Of a stretch of DNA of 64,000 bases, positions 41,484 to 50,592 are shown piece by piece (the stretch's first letter is position 1; each line of letters opens with the position of its first letter). The stretch is from positions 4,960,001 through 5,024,000 of the forward strand of contig NZ_AP022570.1 in the NCBI RefSeq assembly GCF_010728325.1. Reading direction: 5' to 3'. The notes below the pieces were generated by a model. The model searched no databases and was not told the origin of the DNA. It saw only the letters and a program-made list of their open reading frames with translations. Source of the stretch: Mycolicibacterium poriferae. GTDB lineage: Bacteria > Actinomycetota > Actinomycetes > Mycobacteriales > Mycobacteriaceae. The translations under genes were made by a program, and so were the position numbers.

Positions 41484-42833
41484 TCACGCGAAGTGCGACT
41501 TGTAGACCTGCCCGTGCACGCCGACAGTCTTGTCGACGACCTGTGACACCGAGAAGTCGGCTGCGGCCGACAGATACGCGTACGCGGTCGGGCGGTCCAT
41601 ACCGCGGTCGGTCTCCAAGAAGTCGAGGGCGTTGACGACCGCGCGCCGCATCGCGACGTCGAGGTCCGTGCCGTTGCCGTTCAGCGCACCATCAGGATCG
41701 GACAACCCGATCGGCACCCAGGCGTCCGCGGTTTCGGCGAACGGGTACCGGTAGGCCACCGACGGGGCATCACCGGAGCCCGGTTTGCAGACCGACAGCC
41801 GGTAGCTGCCGCGCAGCGAACCCTCCATGGCGGTCAAGGCAACCTCACCGTCACCCATCGCCATGTGCGGATCGCCGACGTAGAACAGCGCGCCTTCGGC
41901 GAACACCGGCAGGTAGAACGTCGCACCTTCACCGAGGAGCCGGATGTCGATGTTGCCGCCACCGACAGTCGGCGGCACCGAATGCGCGGTCGCCGCAGTC
42001 GGGTCGGGATCCTGGGAGAACGCCACCCCCATCATCCCCATGAAGGGGTTGAGCGGGAAGCGGACCTGCGCGTCGCCGTACTTCATGATGCCGTGGCCGT
42101 CGACGACGGTGGTGAAGGTCGAAACATTGCCGTAGAGCGCCGGATTCGAGTGGGACCGACCATCGGTGCCGACCGGGGGCATCACCTCGCTCAGGGCAAC
42201 CCCCTCCGGCGCGCCACCGTCGGACTGGCGGGCCAGCGCGCCTTTGCCGTGCCGGCTCGACACGACGCCGTAGGGAACCCGCGGGATCGCCTCCAGGATC
42301 TCGATCTTGAGCACGTCGCCGGGTTGCGCCCCCTCCACGAAAACCGGTCCGGTCACCACATGAGGCCCGTCCTTGTCGAAGTTCCGCGGTGTGCGGGTGT
42401 AGTCCGCGGCGACACCGATCGCATCAGCGAGTACGTCTGAGCCGTCGACGCCGTGAGCACCGAAGAACTCGACCGGGTCGCGGCCCTGGTCTTCGAGGAC
42501 ACCTTCGTGACTGACGGTGTCGATGGTGACCGTCTCGCCCGACGCCATCTGCATCGCCGGCGCGGTGTGCACATTCGGCACGTAGCCCCACAACACCTGA
42601 TCCGGTGTGGACTGTAGGTAGTGATCACCGCTGGGCTCGCCGTGCCCGGGCTGCAGGATCGTGAAACTCGAGGACGTGGCCGACGGCGTCGACGTCGAAC
42701 CACCCGACGAGCAGGCCGACGCCACACCGGCCACGCCGGCGCCTGCGCTGAGTGCCGCGACCGCACGGACGAAGTCGCGTCGACCGAGCCCGGTCCACAA
42801 CGATTCCGCCGCCTCGCGGGCTGTCTCGCTCAT
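41484..42833 (-). CDS. Tat-exported lipoprotein of the acetamidase/formamidase family
   Basis: A 449-residue amidohydrolase of the FmdA_AmdA family (residues about 60-440; GDVLKIEILEAIPRVPYG, GMMGVAFSQDPDP, GGNIDIRLLGEGATFYLPV, AEGALFYVGDPHMAMGDGE), which releases ammonia from formamide or acetamide. Unusually, it has an N-terminal twin-arginine motif GRRDFVRA (18-25) and a lipobox ending at Cys41 (VASACSS), predicting a folded, lipid-anchored protein outside the membrane. ATG 42833 is used; the open frame upstream lies inside cynS. It is the last gene of the channel-cyanase-formamidase operon. Confidence 0.88.
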   Translation of the reverse strand: MSETAREAAESLWTGLGRRDFVRAVAALSAGAGVAGVASACSSGGSTSTPSATSSSFTILQPGHGEPSGDHYLQSTPDQVLWGYVPNVHTAPAMQMASGETVTIDTVSHEGVLEDQGRDPVEFFGAHGVDGSDVLADAIGVAADYTRTPRNFDKDGPHVVTGPVFVEGAQPGDVLKIEILEAIPRVPYGVVSSRHGKGALARQSDGGAPEGVALSEVMPPVGTDGRSHSNPALYGNVSTFTTVVDGHGIMKYGDAQVRFPLNPFMGMMGVAFSQDPDPTAATAHSVPPTVGGGNIDIRLLGEGATFYLPVFAEGALFYVGDPHMAMGDGEVALTAMEGSLRGSYRLSVCKPGSGDAPSVAYRYPFAETADAWVPIGLSDPDGALNGNGTDLDVAMRRAVVNALDFLETDRGMDRPTAYAYLSAAADFSVSQVVDKTVGVHGQVYKSHFA

Positions 42834-42840
42834 CGCGGCC

Positions 42841-43290
42841 TCACCACCGGTAATCCAGGAACTTGCCGTCGAAGGTGACCACCACGCGGTCTCCGTCGGG
42901 ATGTTCGCGGCGGGCGATGTCGACCTTGAAGTTGATGGCACTCATGATGCCGTCACCGAACTCCTCGTGGATGAGCTCCTTGAGTGCCGGGCCGTAGACC
43001 GCCAGCGCCTCCTGGAAGCGGTAGATGGTCGGGTCGGCCAGCAGGGCCGGGTCGATACCTCGGGACGGCTGGCTCTGCAGGCTCTCGGCGACCGCGGAGT
43101 CGAGATCCAGCAGGGCACAGACTCGTTCGGCCTGCCCGGCCGGCATGGGGTGCTGGCCCAGCAGGGCCGCGACACACCACACCAGCGGCGCGTCGATCTC
43201 ACCGGCAATGTCGGCCCAGCCCAGCTTCTTGCGCACCCGGGCTGCGGTGATCAACTCAGCGGCTTCGGATTTGGCCATGATCGGGGTCAT
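42841..43290 (-). CDS. cynS: Cyanate hydratase CynS (cyanase)
   Basis: Converts cyanate and bicarbonate to ammonia and two CO2. The 149-residue protein has the N-terminal helical region (VRKKLGWADIAGEIDAP) and the catalytic C-terminal domain with Arg91 and Glu94 (IYRFQEALAVYG) and Ser117 (FGDGIMSAINF), the three residues of the decameric active site. The ATG overlaps the stop of the channel gene by 4 bp, and the formamidase follows after 7 bp, so all three are cotranslated. Confidence 0.95.
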   Translation of the reverse strand: MTPIMAKSEAAELITAARVRKKLGWADIAGEIDAPLVWCVAALLGQHPMPAGQAERVCALLDLDSAVAESLQSQPSRGIDPALLADPTIYRFQEALAVYGPALKELIHEEFGDGIMSAINFKVDIARREHPDGDRVVVTFDGKFLDYRW

Positions 43291-44147
43291 GCGTTCGCTC
43301 CTTCGCGTTCCTTGGGCGTGGCGTCGAGGCCGTCGGGAACGAACAGCCGCGGCTTGCCGGTCCGGGCGTGGGTGGCGAACAGCGTCAGACCGACGAAGGC
43401 CAGTCCGCCCACCAGATTGCCTACCACGGTGGGGATTTCGTTCCAGATCAGGTAGTCGCCGATGGAGAAGTCGCCACCGAGCATCAGCCCCGACGGGAAC
43501 AGGAACATGTTGACGATCGAGTGCTCGAAACCCATGTAGAAGAACAGCATGATGGGCATCCACATCGCGATCACCTTGCCCGACACGCTCGTCGACATCA
43601 TGGCCGCGACCACCCCGGTGGATACCATCCAGTTGCACAGCACGCCGCGGATGAAGAGGGTGAGCATGCCGGCCGCGCCGTGCTCGGCGTAGCCGACGGT
43701 ACGGCTGTGGCCGATTTCGCCGATGCGCTGGCCGACCTCGTTCGGATCGACGCTGAACCCGTAGGTGAAGACGATCGCCATCATGACGGCCACGGTGATC
43801 GCGCCGAGGAAATTACCCAGGAACACCCAACCCCAGTTACGCAGCATCGAGCGGACCGTGACGCCGCGGCGTTTGTCCAACAACGCCAGCGGCACGAGCG
43901 TGAAGACGCCGGTGAGCAGGTCGAAGCCGAGTAGATAGAGCAGGCAGAACCCGACCGGGAACAGCACCGCACCGACCAGCGCGTTGCCGGTCTGCACCGT
44001 GATGGTCACGGCGAACGCGGCGGCCAACGCCAGGATCGCCCCGGCCATGTACGCGCGGATCAGGGTGTCTCGGGTGGACATCGTGGCTTTGGCTGCGCCG
44101 GCATCGATCATCTTGCCGACGAAGTCCGAGGGACTCAGATAGGACAT
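43287..44147 (-). CDS. Formate/nitrite transporter (FNT) family channel
   Basis: A 286-residue membrane protein with six helices and the FNT pattern: SPSDFVGKMIDAGAAKA at the N-terminus, FDLLTGVFTLVPL, GVLCNWMVSTGVVAAMMS, and FFYMGFEHSIVNMFLFPSGL with the pore histidine in the FEHS segment. FNT proteins pass small monovalent anions such as formate or nitrite. Coupling to cyanase raises the possibility that cyanate is imported, and to the exported formamidase that formate is. It is the first gene of the operon; the promoter region with a 10-bp direct repeat lies upstream. Confidence 0.92.
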   Translation of the reverse strand: MSYLSPSDFVGKMIDAGAAKATMSTRDTLIRAYMAGAILALAAAFAVTITVQTGNALVGAVLFPVGFCLLYLLGFDLLTGVFTLVPLALLDKRRGVTVRSMLRNWGWVFLGNFLGAITVAVMMAIVFTYGFSVDPNEVGQRIGEIGHSRTVGYAEHGAAGMLTLFIRGVLCNWMVSTGVVAAMMSTSVSGKVIAMWMPIMLFFYMGFEHSIVNMFLFPSGLMLGGDFSIGDYLIWNEIPTVVGNLVGGLAFVGLTLFATHARTGKPRLFVPDGLDATPKEREGANA

Positions 44148-44213
44148 CAGGGCACCTTCCGGGGAGTGGTCCCCTCAGGTATTCCCTGGCCGTATTGCCG
44201 ATCAGCAACGCCA

Positions 44214-44242
44214 CTTATACGTCCGTGTTGCCCCGTGTTGCC
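44214..44242 (-). promoter_or_regulatory. Promoter with tandem 10-bp direct repeat before the FNT-cyanase operon
   Basis: On the minus strand two adjacent identical copies of GGCAACACGG (44242-44233, 44232-44223) lie just upstream of TATAAG (44219-44214), overlapping where the -35 element should be. Start of transcription would be about 60 nt before the ATG. The layout suggests an activator-dependent promoter; it does not fit the GlnR consensus spacing exactly. Confidence 0.5.
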
Positions 44243-44318
44243 TGGTTATCACAGCGCCTGTTCTGCACGTGTGAGGGTGGCACGTTTCACGCGCGCCCGA
44301 TTTGACAACACTGCAGGC

Positions 44319-44474
44319 GTGGAACAGATCAACGACCCGCCGGAAACGCCGAAGGACGCCACTCAGGCCACCGAGGGCCAGCGCGAGGAGCAGGACAAAC
44401 TGGATCGCCAGGGCGAAGACCCGGAGGGCCCGGCGCACGATCAGACCTACCGCGACATCCCCGACGAGAACTAG
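44319..44474 (+). CDS. Small hydrophilic acidic protein
   Basis: A 51-residue protein, very rich in Asp, Glu, Gln and Pro (EQINDPPETPKDAT through DIPDEN), with no hydrophobic core, likely disordered. The GTG at 44319 is preceded by AACACT at 6 nt, which would allow leaderless translation. It lies between the divergent FNT promoter and the convergent ClC gene. Codon use and the clean stop support a real gene, but no family was recognised. Confidence 0.55.
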   Translation: MEQINDPPETPKDATQATEGQREEQDKLDRQGEDPEGPAHDQTYRDIPDEN

Positions 44475-44488
44475 GGCGCGGTGGTGAT

Positions 44489-45826
44489 TCAGGTCTTCTC
44501 GGCGATCGGTTCCTCAGGCGGCATCCGCTCGCGCAGGCTGTCGTAGATCGGCGGAGAGCCGACGAGGTACGCGGTCAGTACCGCGGCCGCGGTGCCTGCC
44601 AGCATCGGTATCGCGGCCTCCGTCGTGGCCGTCATCTCGATGACGAGCACGATGGCGGTCACCGGGGCGCGCACCGTTGCACCGAAGAACGCCGCCATGC
44701 CGACCAGCGCCATGGGTATCTGCAGACCGGTCAGGTCGTGCGGCCACACAGCGTCGACGACGCCGACGAACAGCACCCCCCACAACGCGCCGAGCGCCAA
44801 CAGCGGGGCGAACAGACCGCCGGGCACGGCGGCGGAGTAGGACAGCGGGCCGGCGACGAACCGCACGAGGAGATAGCCGATCACGACCGGCAGCACGAAA
44901 GTCTGCCCGCCGAGGATCATCTCGGTGAGCGTGTCACCACCGCCGACGGCCAGCGGATAGACGAACATCGCCAGCCCGACCAACGCCCCGATAGCCGCCG
45001 CCTTGGCCGGCGCGGGCACCCGGCGGATCGCGCCGACGCGGTCCAGGAACCACAGCACCAGCCGGTTGTACGCCGCGCCGAGAAGTCCGCACAGCACACC
45101 GAACACCGCGAACAACCACAACCAGCGCAGCTGCGGAGTCGCCATCGGTTCGACCAGGAAATCGGGCCGGTTCCCCAGCATCCAGCGCACCACGCCCACC
45201 GCGGTGGCCGCCGCGCACAACGTCGCCAGCACGGTTTTGACGCGGAAGGACTTGGTGACCTCCTCGAGGGTGAAGAGAGTGCCGCCGATGGGCGCGTTGA
45301 ACGCGACGGCCAGCCCGGCACCGCCGAGTGCGGTCTGCATCATCCTGATCTCCGGGGCGGGCAACCGGGCCCGGCGTGCCGCCTCGGCCCCCACCGCGGC
45401 ACCCATGTGCACCGTCGGCCCCTCACGTCCCAGCACCAACCCCGAGCCGATGCCGAGCACACCTCCGACGAACTTCGCCGGCACGAGCTTGATCAGCGGC
45501 GGGCGCGCCTCACCCCAGTAGACGGCCTCGACGTGCTGGATGCCGCTGCCGGCCGCCAGCGGCATCCACTTCACGATCAGCGAGGCGAGAGTGGCCCCGA
45601 GGGCCGCGGCGGCGATCGGTATCAACCAGTTGGGTCCGGCCAGCCCGTGCGCCCAGTCGACCATGTCGAGACGCAGCCGCTCAGCCTGGTCCAGGCACCA
45701 GCGGAACGCGCCTCCGACAACGCCGATGACGACGCCGGCCAGCACGGCGGTCAGGCAGATCAGGACCGCGCCGCGCATCGAGTCGTCGTACTCGTGGGGA
45801 CCGGGCCTCGACGTCGATTCGGTCAT
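44489..45826 (-). CDS. ClC-type chloride/proton antiporter
   Basis: A 445-residue membrane protein with the ClC selectivity motifs GSGIQ (93-97) and GREGP (133-137, gating Glu135), the internal glutamates in FTLEEVTKSF that correspond to the proton-pathway Glu203 of E. coli ClC, and the C-terminal GGLFAPLLALGA. Presence of both glutamates indicates an exchanger rather than a channel. There are no CBS domains. It may help acid resistance or anion homeostasis. Confidence 0.92.
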   Translation of the reverse strand: MTESTSRPGPHEYDDSMRGAVLICLTAVLAGVVIGVVGGAFRWCLDQAERLRLDMVDWAHGLAGPNWLIPIAAAALGATLASLIVKWMPLAAGSGIQHVEAVYWGEARPPLIKLVPAKFVGGVLGIGSGLVLGREGPTVHMGAAVGAEAARRARLPAPEIRMMQTALGGAGLAVAFNAPIGGTLFTLEEVTKSFRVKTVLATLCAAATAVGVVRWMLGNRPDFLVEPMATPQLRWLWLFAVFGVLCGLLGAAYNRLVLWFLDRVGAIRRVPAPAKAAAIGALVGLAMFVYPLAVGGGDTLTEMILGGQTFVLPVVIGYLLVRFVAGPLSYSAAVPGGLFAPLLALGALWGVLFVGVVDAVWPHDLTGLQIPMALVGMAAFFGATVRAPVTAIVLVIEMTATTEAAIPMLAGTAAAVLTAYLVGSPPIYDSLRERMPPEEPIAEKT

Positions 45827-45905
45827 CGTGGAGTGTGAGTCCGTCCGTGGTGCTGCGGGATTCGCGGGTCGGTGCGCTGGGCCGCATCAGTGTCGCACAC
45901 CGCCG

Positions 45906-45968
45906 GTGTCGCGGCGATCGGCTCAGAGCACCGGCGCCGTGTCGCGGCGATCGGCTCAGAGCACCGGC
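45906..45968. repeat. 33-bp tandem duplication spanning the mtnN stop codon
   Basis: A 30-bp sequence (45906-45935) is repeated exactly at 45939-45968, 33 bp apart. The mtnN end (codons for Pro-Val-Leu and TGA at 45956-45958) lies in the right copy, and the left copy repeats the same in-frame ending downstream. Confidence 0.9.
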
Positions 45969-46708
45969 AGGAGCCGGCGCAGAATGGCGGCTGAGCCGGC
46001 GGCGACCTCGTCGACGAACGCGGTGAAGTCGAACCGGGACTCCCGACCAGCCAGGTCGGACAGGGCCCGGATGAGAAGCCACGGGATACCGAACGCTTCG
46101 CACACCTGCGCGACCGCGGCACCCTCCATGTCCACCGCCGAGCCGCCGAGTTCGGCGTGCAGCCGCCGACGGGCGGATTCGTCGTGCAGGAACTGGTCGC
46201 CGGTGAGCACGGTGCCGTAGGTGATGCGGGGTGGCTCGTCGCGCCCGCCTGCGCGGCGCGAGATCGCAGGAAGCGCAAAACCGTCGAGACGGTCGTGGAC
46301 CCGCGCGCGCAGCGCGGGGTCGAGGTCGTGGCCGAAGCGGTCGGTGGGGTTGATGAACGGCACGTGGCCGGCCTGATAGTGCGTCAGCCCGTCGGATTCG
46401 ATCACCCCGGCGTCATGCTGGACCGCCCGGTCGCCGATCACGATGTCACCGATCCCCAGCGCGGGGTCCAGCCCACCGGCGACCCCGGAGAACGCGATTG
46501 CGCGGCAACCGAACCGGTCGGCCAGCACGGTCGCGACGACGGAGGCGTTGACTTTGCCCATACCCGCACCGACCAAGACCACCTCGTGGCCGTCGAGCAG
46601 ACCCGCGTCGAAACGGGCGTGCGCCACCACGTCGCTTCGCGCCTGGTTCAGTTCGCGGGCCAGATGCGCACGCTCCGGTTCGATCGCGCAGATCAATCCC
46701 ACTGTCAC
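45956..46708 (-). CDS. mtnN: 5'-methylthioadenosine/S-adenosylhomocysteine nucleosidase
   Basis: Hydrolyses methylthioadenosine and S-adenosylhomocysteine to adenine and a thioribose or ribosylhomocysteine, feeding methionine salvage and relieving methyltransferase inhibition. The 250-residue product resembles M. tuberculosis Rv0091: [34 protein letters not shown], the purine-site Glu in [16 protein letters not shown], and RALSDLAG with the catalytic Asp. GTG 46708 is the chosen start ([14 protein letters not shown]); the open frame extends 32 codons upstream. Confidence 0.92.
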   Translation of the reverse strand: MTVGLICAIEPERAHLARELNQARSDVVAHARFDAGLLDGHEVVLVGAGMGKVNASVVATVLADRFGCRAIAFSGVAGGLDPALGIGDIVIGDRAVQHDAGVIESDGLTHYQAGHVPFINPTDRFGHDLDPALRARVHDRLDGFALPAISRRAGGRDEPPRITYGTVLTGDQFLHDESARRRLHAELGGSAVDMEGAAVAQVCEAFGIPWLLIRALSDLAGRESRFDFTAFVDEVAAGSAAILRRLLPVL

Positions 46709-46807
46709 CGCTACATCATCTCCCCCGCCAGTACGGGCATTCAGGTTGTCGGCAGCATTTTCCCAGGATCGGTGACGGACGCCCCCGCCGCGTTCGATAA
46801 TCACCTG

Positions 46808-47383
46808 GTGACCGAACCGTCCCGCTCTCCTCGTTCACGCCGGCGCTTCCTGCGCCACCCTGCGACGATCGTCGGCCTCGTCGTGGTGGTCGTCGCCGCC
46901 GGATTCGCCGCTTACTGGTTTCAGCCCTGGAAGTTGTTCACCAGCACAACGGTCGACGAGGCCCCGCCCGCCGCCACCGCCGGGCAGGACCCCGGCCCGC
47001 AGGTCACCGCGACCGGGGCCGCGGTCACCCACGTGGTGGCTCAGGGTGATCTAATCAGCCACGAACACCCCACCAGCGGCACGGTGCAACTGTTGCGGTT
47101 GCCGGACGACTCACTGGTGGTGCGGATCGAGGATCTCGACACCAGCGACGGACCCGATCTGAAGGTCTGGCTGACCGACGCTGCGGTGTCGCCGGGCCTG
47201 GACAACGCGGGGGTTTTCGACGACGGCCGCTGGGTCGATCTCGGATCGCTCAAAGGCAACCGGGGCAGCGCCAACTACCCGGTGCCGTCGGACGCCGACA
47301 TCGACGGTCTGGACAGTGTCAGCATCTGGTGCGACCGGTTCAACGTGTCGTTCGGCGCCGCGGAGTTGAGTCCGCGCACCTGA
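46808..47383 (+). CDS. DM13-domain membrane-anchored protein
   Basis: A 191-residue protein with an N-terminal Arg-rich segment, one transmembrane helix ([20 protein letters not shown]) and an extracytoplasmic DM13 domain ([62 protein letters not shown]). DM13 domains are proposed to bind heme or act in electron transfer, with the single conserved Cys in the WCDRF segment. The GTG at 46808 starts it. It lies upstream of, and in the same direction as, the pst operon, but the 226-bp gap with a PHO-box-like site argues for separate control. Confidence 0.82.
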   Translation: MTEPSRSPRSRRRFLRHPATIVGLVVVVVAAGFAAYWFQPWKLFTSTTVDEAPPAATAGQDPGPQVTATGAAVTHVVAQGDLISHEHPTSGTVQLLRLPDDSLVVRIEDLDTSDGPDLKVWLTDAAVSPGLDNAGVFDDGRWVDLGSLKGNRGSANYPVPSDADIDGLDSVSIWCDRFNVSFGAAELSPRT

Positions 47384-47503
47384 ACCGCACAGCCAGCAAA
47401 CTTGGCGTCGTTCGACAACGACTCGTTCCTGGGAGTTTCCCCCAAACACGCTGAAGGTCACGATCAGGTAACGCGCTGGGAAAACACCGGTGCGCTGGAC
47501 ACC

Positions 47504-47521
47504 ATTCACCGGCCGTTCACC
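47504..47521. promoter_or_regulatory. PHO-box-like direct repeat before pstS
   Basis: ATTCACC (47504-47510) and GTTCACC (47515-47521) are spaced by 11 bp, the layout of actinobacterial PHO boxes bound by PhoP/RegX3-type regulators. A TTACACC at 47533-47539, about 70 bp before pstS, may be the -10 region. Confidence 0.6.
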
Positions 47522-47609
47522 AGCCCTCGATCTCCGTTACACCTCTGCGGCTATGGGCATTGCAGCCGAGCACAGGCTCGGCAAATCACCCATCCAGAGG
47601 AGGACGACC

Positions 47610-48581
47610 ATGGGACAGCGGCAGAGCCCGCGAACGGTAGCAATGAGCGTGGTGGCGAGCTCCGCCCTCCTGCTCGCTGCATGCGGTTCGGGCGAGGACA
47701 ACGCCGGCGGCAGCGGCGACAACCTGTCCGGTGACATCATCATCGACGGGTCCAGCACGGTCGCCCCGCTCACCGAACCGGTCGCGGCCATGTTCCAGCA
47801 GGAGAACCCCGACGTGCGGGTCTCGGTCGGAACTTCCGGCACCGGCGGCGGGTTCGAGAAGTTCTGCAACGGCGAGACCGCAATCTCGGATGCCTCGCGA
47901 CAGATCAGTGACGAAGAGAAGCAGGCGTGTGAACAGGCCGGAATCCAGTGGGACGAGATCACCGTCGCCAACGATGCGCTGTCGGTGGTGGTGAACCCGA
48001 ACAACCCGGTCAACTGCGTATCGGTCGAGCAGCTGCAGGCGATCTACGGGCCCGAAGCCACCGCGACATCGTGGGCCGACGTGCCCGGGTTGGAACAACC
48101 GTTCAACGAGCAGCTGCAGATCTTCAGCCCGGGCGCGGACTCGGGTACGTTCGACTACTTCACCGAGGCGGTCAACGGCGAAGAGGGCGCGGCGCGGTCC
48201 CAGGGCGTGAACATCGTCGGTGAAGACGACAACGCCACGGTCACCGGTGTCGCCGGCTCGCCGGGTGGCGTCGGATACTTCGGCTACTCCTACTTCCAGG
48301 AGAACGAGGACCGGCTCAAGGCACTCGAGATCCGCAACGACGCCGGTGAATGCACCGCGCCGACCGTGGATTCCACGCAGAGCGGGGCCTACAACCCGCT
48401 GGGCCGCCAGCTCTACATCTATCCGTCGGCGGAAGCGCTGCAGCGGCCCGAGGTCGCGGCGTTCGTGAACTACTTCCTCGACAACGTCAACGAGGTCGCG
48501 CCGAAGGCCGGCTTCATCCCGCTCACCGATGAGCAGCTCCAGGAAGCCAAGGACAAGGTCGCCAGCCTGACCTCGGGCTGA
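47610..48581 (+). CDS. pstS: Phosphate ABC transporter substrate-binding lipoprotein PstS
   Basis: A 323-residue periplasmic phosphate-binding protein anchored by Cys25 (LLLAACGSG). Ligand motifs are IDGSSTVAPLTEPVA, GTSGTGGGFEKFCNGE and SPGADSGTFDYFTEAV, the classic phosphate-dipole serines and Arg/Asp contacts. The length is shorter than the antigenic PstS1 of M. tuberculosis, and it is followed by pstC, pstA and pstB, so it is the transporter's own binding protein. ATG 47610 follows GAGGAGG. Confidence 0.94.
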   Translation: MGQRQSPRTVAMSVVASSALLLAACGSGEDNAGGSGDNLSGDIIIDGSSTVAPLTEPVAAMFQQENPDVRVSVGTSGTGGGFEKFCNGETAISDASRQISDEEKQACEQAGIQWDEITVANDALSVVVNPNNPVNCVSVEQLQAIYGPEATATSWADVPGLEQPFNEQLQIFSPGADSGTFDYFTEAVNGEEGAARSQGVNIVGEDDNATVTGVAGSPGGVGYFGYSYFQENEDRLKALEIRNDAGECTAPTVDSTQSGAYNPLGRQLYIYPSAEALQRPEVAAFVNYFLDNVNEVAPKAGFIPLTDEQLQEAKDKVASLTSG

Positions 48582-48693
48582 TCGCGGCACGTCTTTTCCT
48601 GAGGTCATCGCCCGACCCGGTCGGCGGCTGCTCGACCGAGCCGGCCTACCGGGACCCGGGCGGTGCCGACAACTGAGGAAAGCAGGTAGACAC

Positions 48694-49656
48694 GTGGTTT
48701 CACGAGACACTCTCACCGCCGCGGACCTGGCCAGGCGGGACCGACCGCCCCAGCTTCAAGGCAAACCTCGCTACGGCGAGAAGATCATCAAGGCCATGCT
48801 GGCCGTCTGCGCGGCGCTCTCGGTGGCGACCACGGTCGCGATCGTCGTGTCGTTGGTCGGACCGGCGCTGCAGTTCTTCCAGACCGTTGCGCCACTGGAC
48901 TTCCTGTTCGGGACACGGTGGTCACCGTCCTTCGTGCCCGAAAGCTTCGGGGTACTGCCGCTGATCGCGGGCACCCTCAGCGTGGTGCTGTGGGGACTGC
49001 TCGCCGCGATACCGCTCGGTCTCGGGGCAGCGATCTACCTCAGCGAGTACGCGCCGGACTGGGTCCGCAAGATCGTCAAGCCCATCCTCGAGGTGCTCGA
49101 GGGCGTCCCGACGGTGGCGTTCGGCTTCTTCGCGTTCTCCTTCATCACCCCGCTGCTGCAGGACCACTGGCCCGAGTTCCTGGGGCAGGGCCCGAACGTC
49201 TTCAACGCCGGAGCGGCGGGACTGGCGATCGGGTTGCTGATCGTGCCCATCATCGCGTCCATCTCGCACGACGCCATGTCAGCGGTGCCGCAGGGACTGC
49301 GCAACGGCGCCTACGCGCTGGGCGCCAGCCGAGCCCGGGTGTCGGTGCGCGTGGTGTTCCCGGCCGCGCTGTCGGGCATCGTGGCCGCGATTGTGCTGGG
49401 GGTTTCGCGTGCGATCGGCGAAACCATGGTGGTCCTGATGGCGGCGGGCAACAGCCCGAACCTCGACATCACCTTCACCGAGTCCATACAGGCGATGACG
49501 GCCTACATCGGTGTCACCGCCACCGGCGACATCGCCACCGGCACAATCGAATACGACACGATCTTCGCCGTCGGCCTGCTGCTGTTCGTGATGACGCTGG
49601 CGATGAACGCGATCAGTATCCGACTGGTGCGCAAGTACAGGCAGGTGTACGAATGA
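48694..49656 (+). CDS. pstC: Phosphate ABC transporter permease PstC
   Basis: A 320-residue inner-membrane permease with six helices, EAA-loop signature (SRARVSVRVVFPAALSGIVAA) and the phosphate-channel segment GAAIYLSEYAPDWVR. It pairs with PstA. The start is a GTG at 48694 with GAGGAAAGCAGG upstream. There is a 112-bp gap from pstS, long for this operon; it holds no gene. The stop overlaps pstA (ATGA). Confidence 0.94.
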   Translation: MVSRDTLTAADLARRDRPPQLQGKPRYGEKIIKAMLAVCAALSVATTVAIVVSLVGPALQFFQTVAPLDFLFGTRWSPSFVPESFGVLPLIAGTLSVVLWGLLAAIPLGLGAAIYLSEYAPDWVRKIVKPILEVLEGVPTVAFGFFAFSFITPLLQDHWPEFLGQGPNVFNAGAAGLAIGLLIVPIIASISHDAMSAVPQGLRNGAYALGASRARVSVRVVFPAALSGIVAAIVLGVSRAIGETMVVLMAAGNSPNLDITFTESIQAMTAYIGVTATGDIATGTIEYDTIFAVGLLLFVMTLAMNAISIRLVRKYRQVYE

Positions 49657-50585
49657 GCACGAAGACCTACAATCCGCGGACCCGGCTGGCCACCTCCGGC
49701 GCGCGGGCCGCCACCGAAGCCCACCTGGGCCGTCGCCCGACCGGGGAACGGGTGAGCGGAAACCTGTTCTACGCCTTTCTGCTGCTGATGATCTCGCTGT
49801 CGATGGCCGGTCTGGCGGCCCTGATCATCGATGCGTTCGTCGAAGGCTTCCCGCGGCTGGGCATCGAGCTGTTCACCGAACCGACCGCACCGTTCCCGGA
49901 GGACTCCGGGTTCCTCAACGCGATCGTCGGTTCCCTCTTCGTGATCGGCGGGGTGATCGCTCTGGTCGTACCGCTCGGAGTGGGCGCGGCGATCTACCTC
50001 GAGGAGTACGCCGACCGGGAGCGTTGGTGGAATCGCCTGATCGAGTTGAACATTCAGAACCTGGCGGCGGTCCCGTCGATCGTGTACGGGATTCTGGGTC
50101 TGGCGTTCATCGTCCGCGGGCCGTTGAGCCTGGGTTTCGTCGTCGCCGCGGGTTCCATCACGTTGGCCCTGCTGGTGCTGCCGACGGTCATCCTCGCCGC
50201 GCGCGAAGCCATCCGAGCCGTGCCACCGTCGATCCGGCAGGCATCGCTGGCGGTCGGGGCGACACAGTGGGAGACGATCCGGCACCAGGTCCTGCCGGCG
50301 TCGATCCCCGGTATCGCCACCGGGGTGATTCTCGCGGTGGGGCGGGCCATCGGGGAGACGGCGCCGCTGCTGCTGGTCGGGGCGGCGACGTTCGTCACGT
50401 TCGTCCCGGAAGGGTTCTTCGACAGGTACACGGTTCTGCCCGTGCAGATCTTCAACTATTTCGCCAGGGCGCAACAGGAATACATCATTCTGGCCGCGGC
50501 GGGGATCATCGTGATGCTGGTGCTGCTGCTGGCGATGAACTCGTTCGCCATCTGGCTGCGCAATCGATACGAACAGCGTTGGTGA
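49653..50585 (+). CDS. pstA: Phosphate ABC transporter permease PstA
   Basis: A 310-residue permease partner of PstC: six helices, [18 protein letters not shown] and the EAA loop ([21 protein letters not shown]). The N-terminal tail of about 30 residues is hydrophilic. The ATG overlaps the pstC stop by 4 bp, and pstB starts 7 bp after its own stop. Confidence 0.94.
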   Translation: MSTKTYNPRTRLATSGARAATEAHLGRRPTGERVSGNLFYAFLLLMISLSMAGLAALIIDAFVEGFPRLGIELFTEPTAPFPEDSGFLNAIVGSLFVIGGVIALVVPLGVGAAIYLEEYADRERWWNRLIELNIQNLAAVPSIVYGILGLAFIVRGPLSLGFVVAAGSITLALLVLPTVILAAREAIRAVPPSIRQASLAVGATQWETIRHQVLPASIPGIATGVILAVGRAIGETAPLLLVGAATFVTFVPEGFFDRYTVLPVQIFNYFARAQQEYIILAAAGIIVMLVLLLAMNSFAIWLRNRYEQRW

Positions 50586-50592
50586 GGAAGCC

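Noticed and set aside
44223..44265. GlnR box before the FNT-cyanase operon
   Set aside because: The AC-rich half-sites are 8 nt apart rather than the 9 nt needed by the consensus; kept as an unknown direct repeat.
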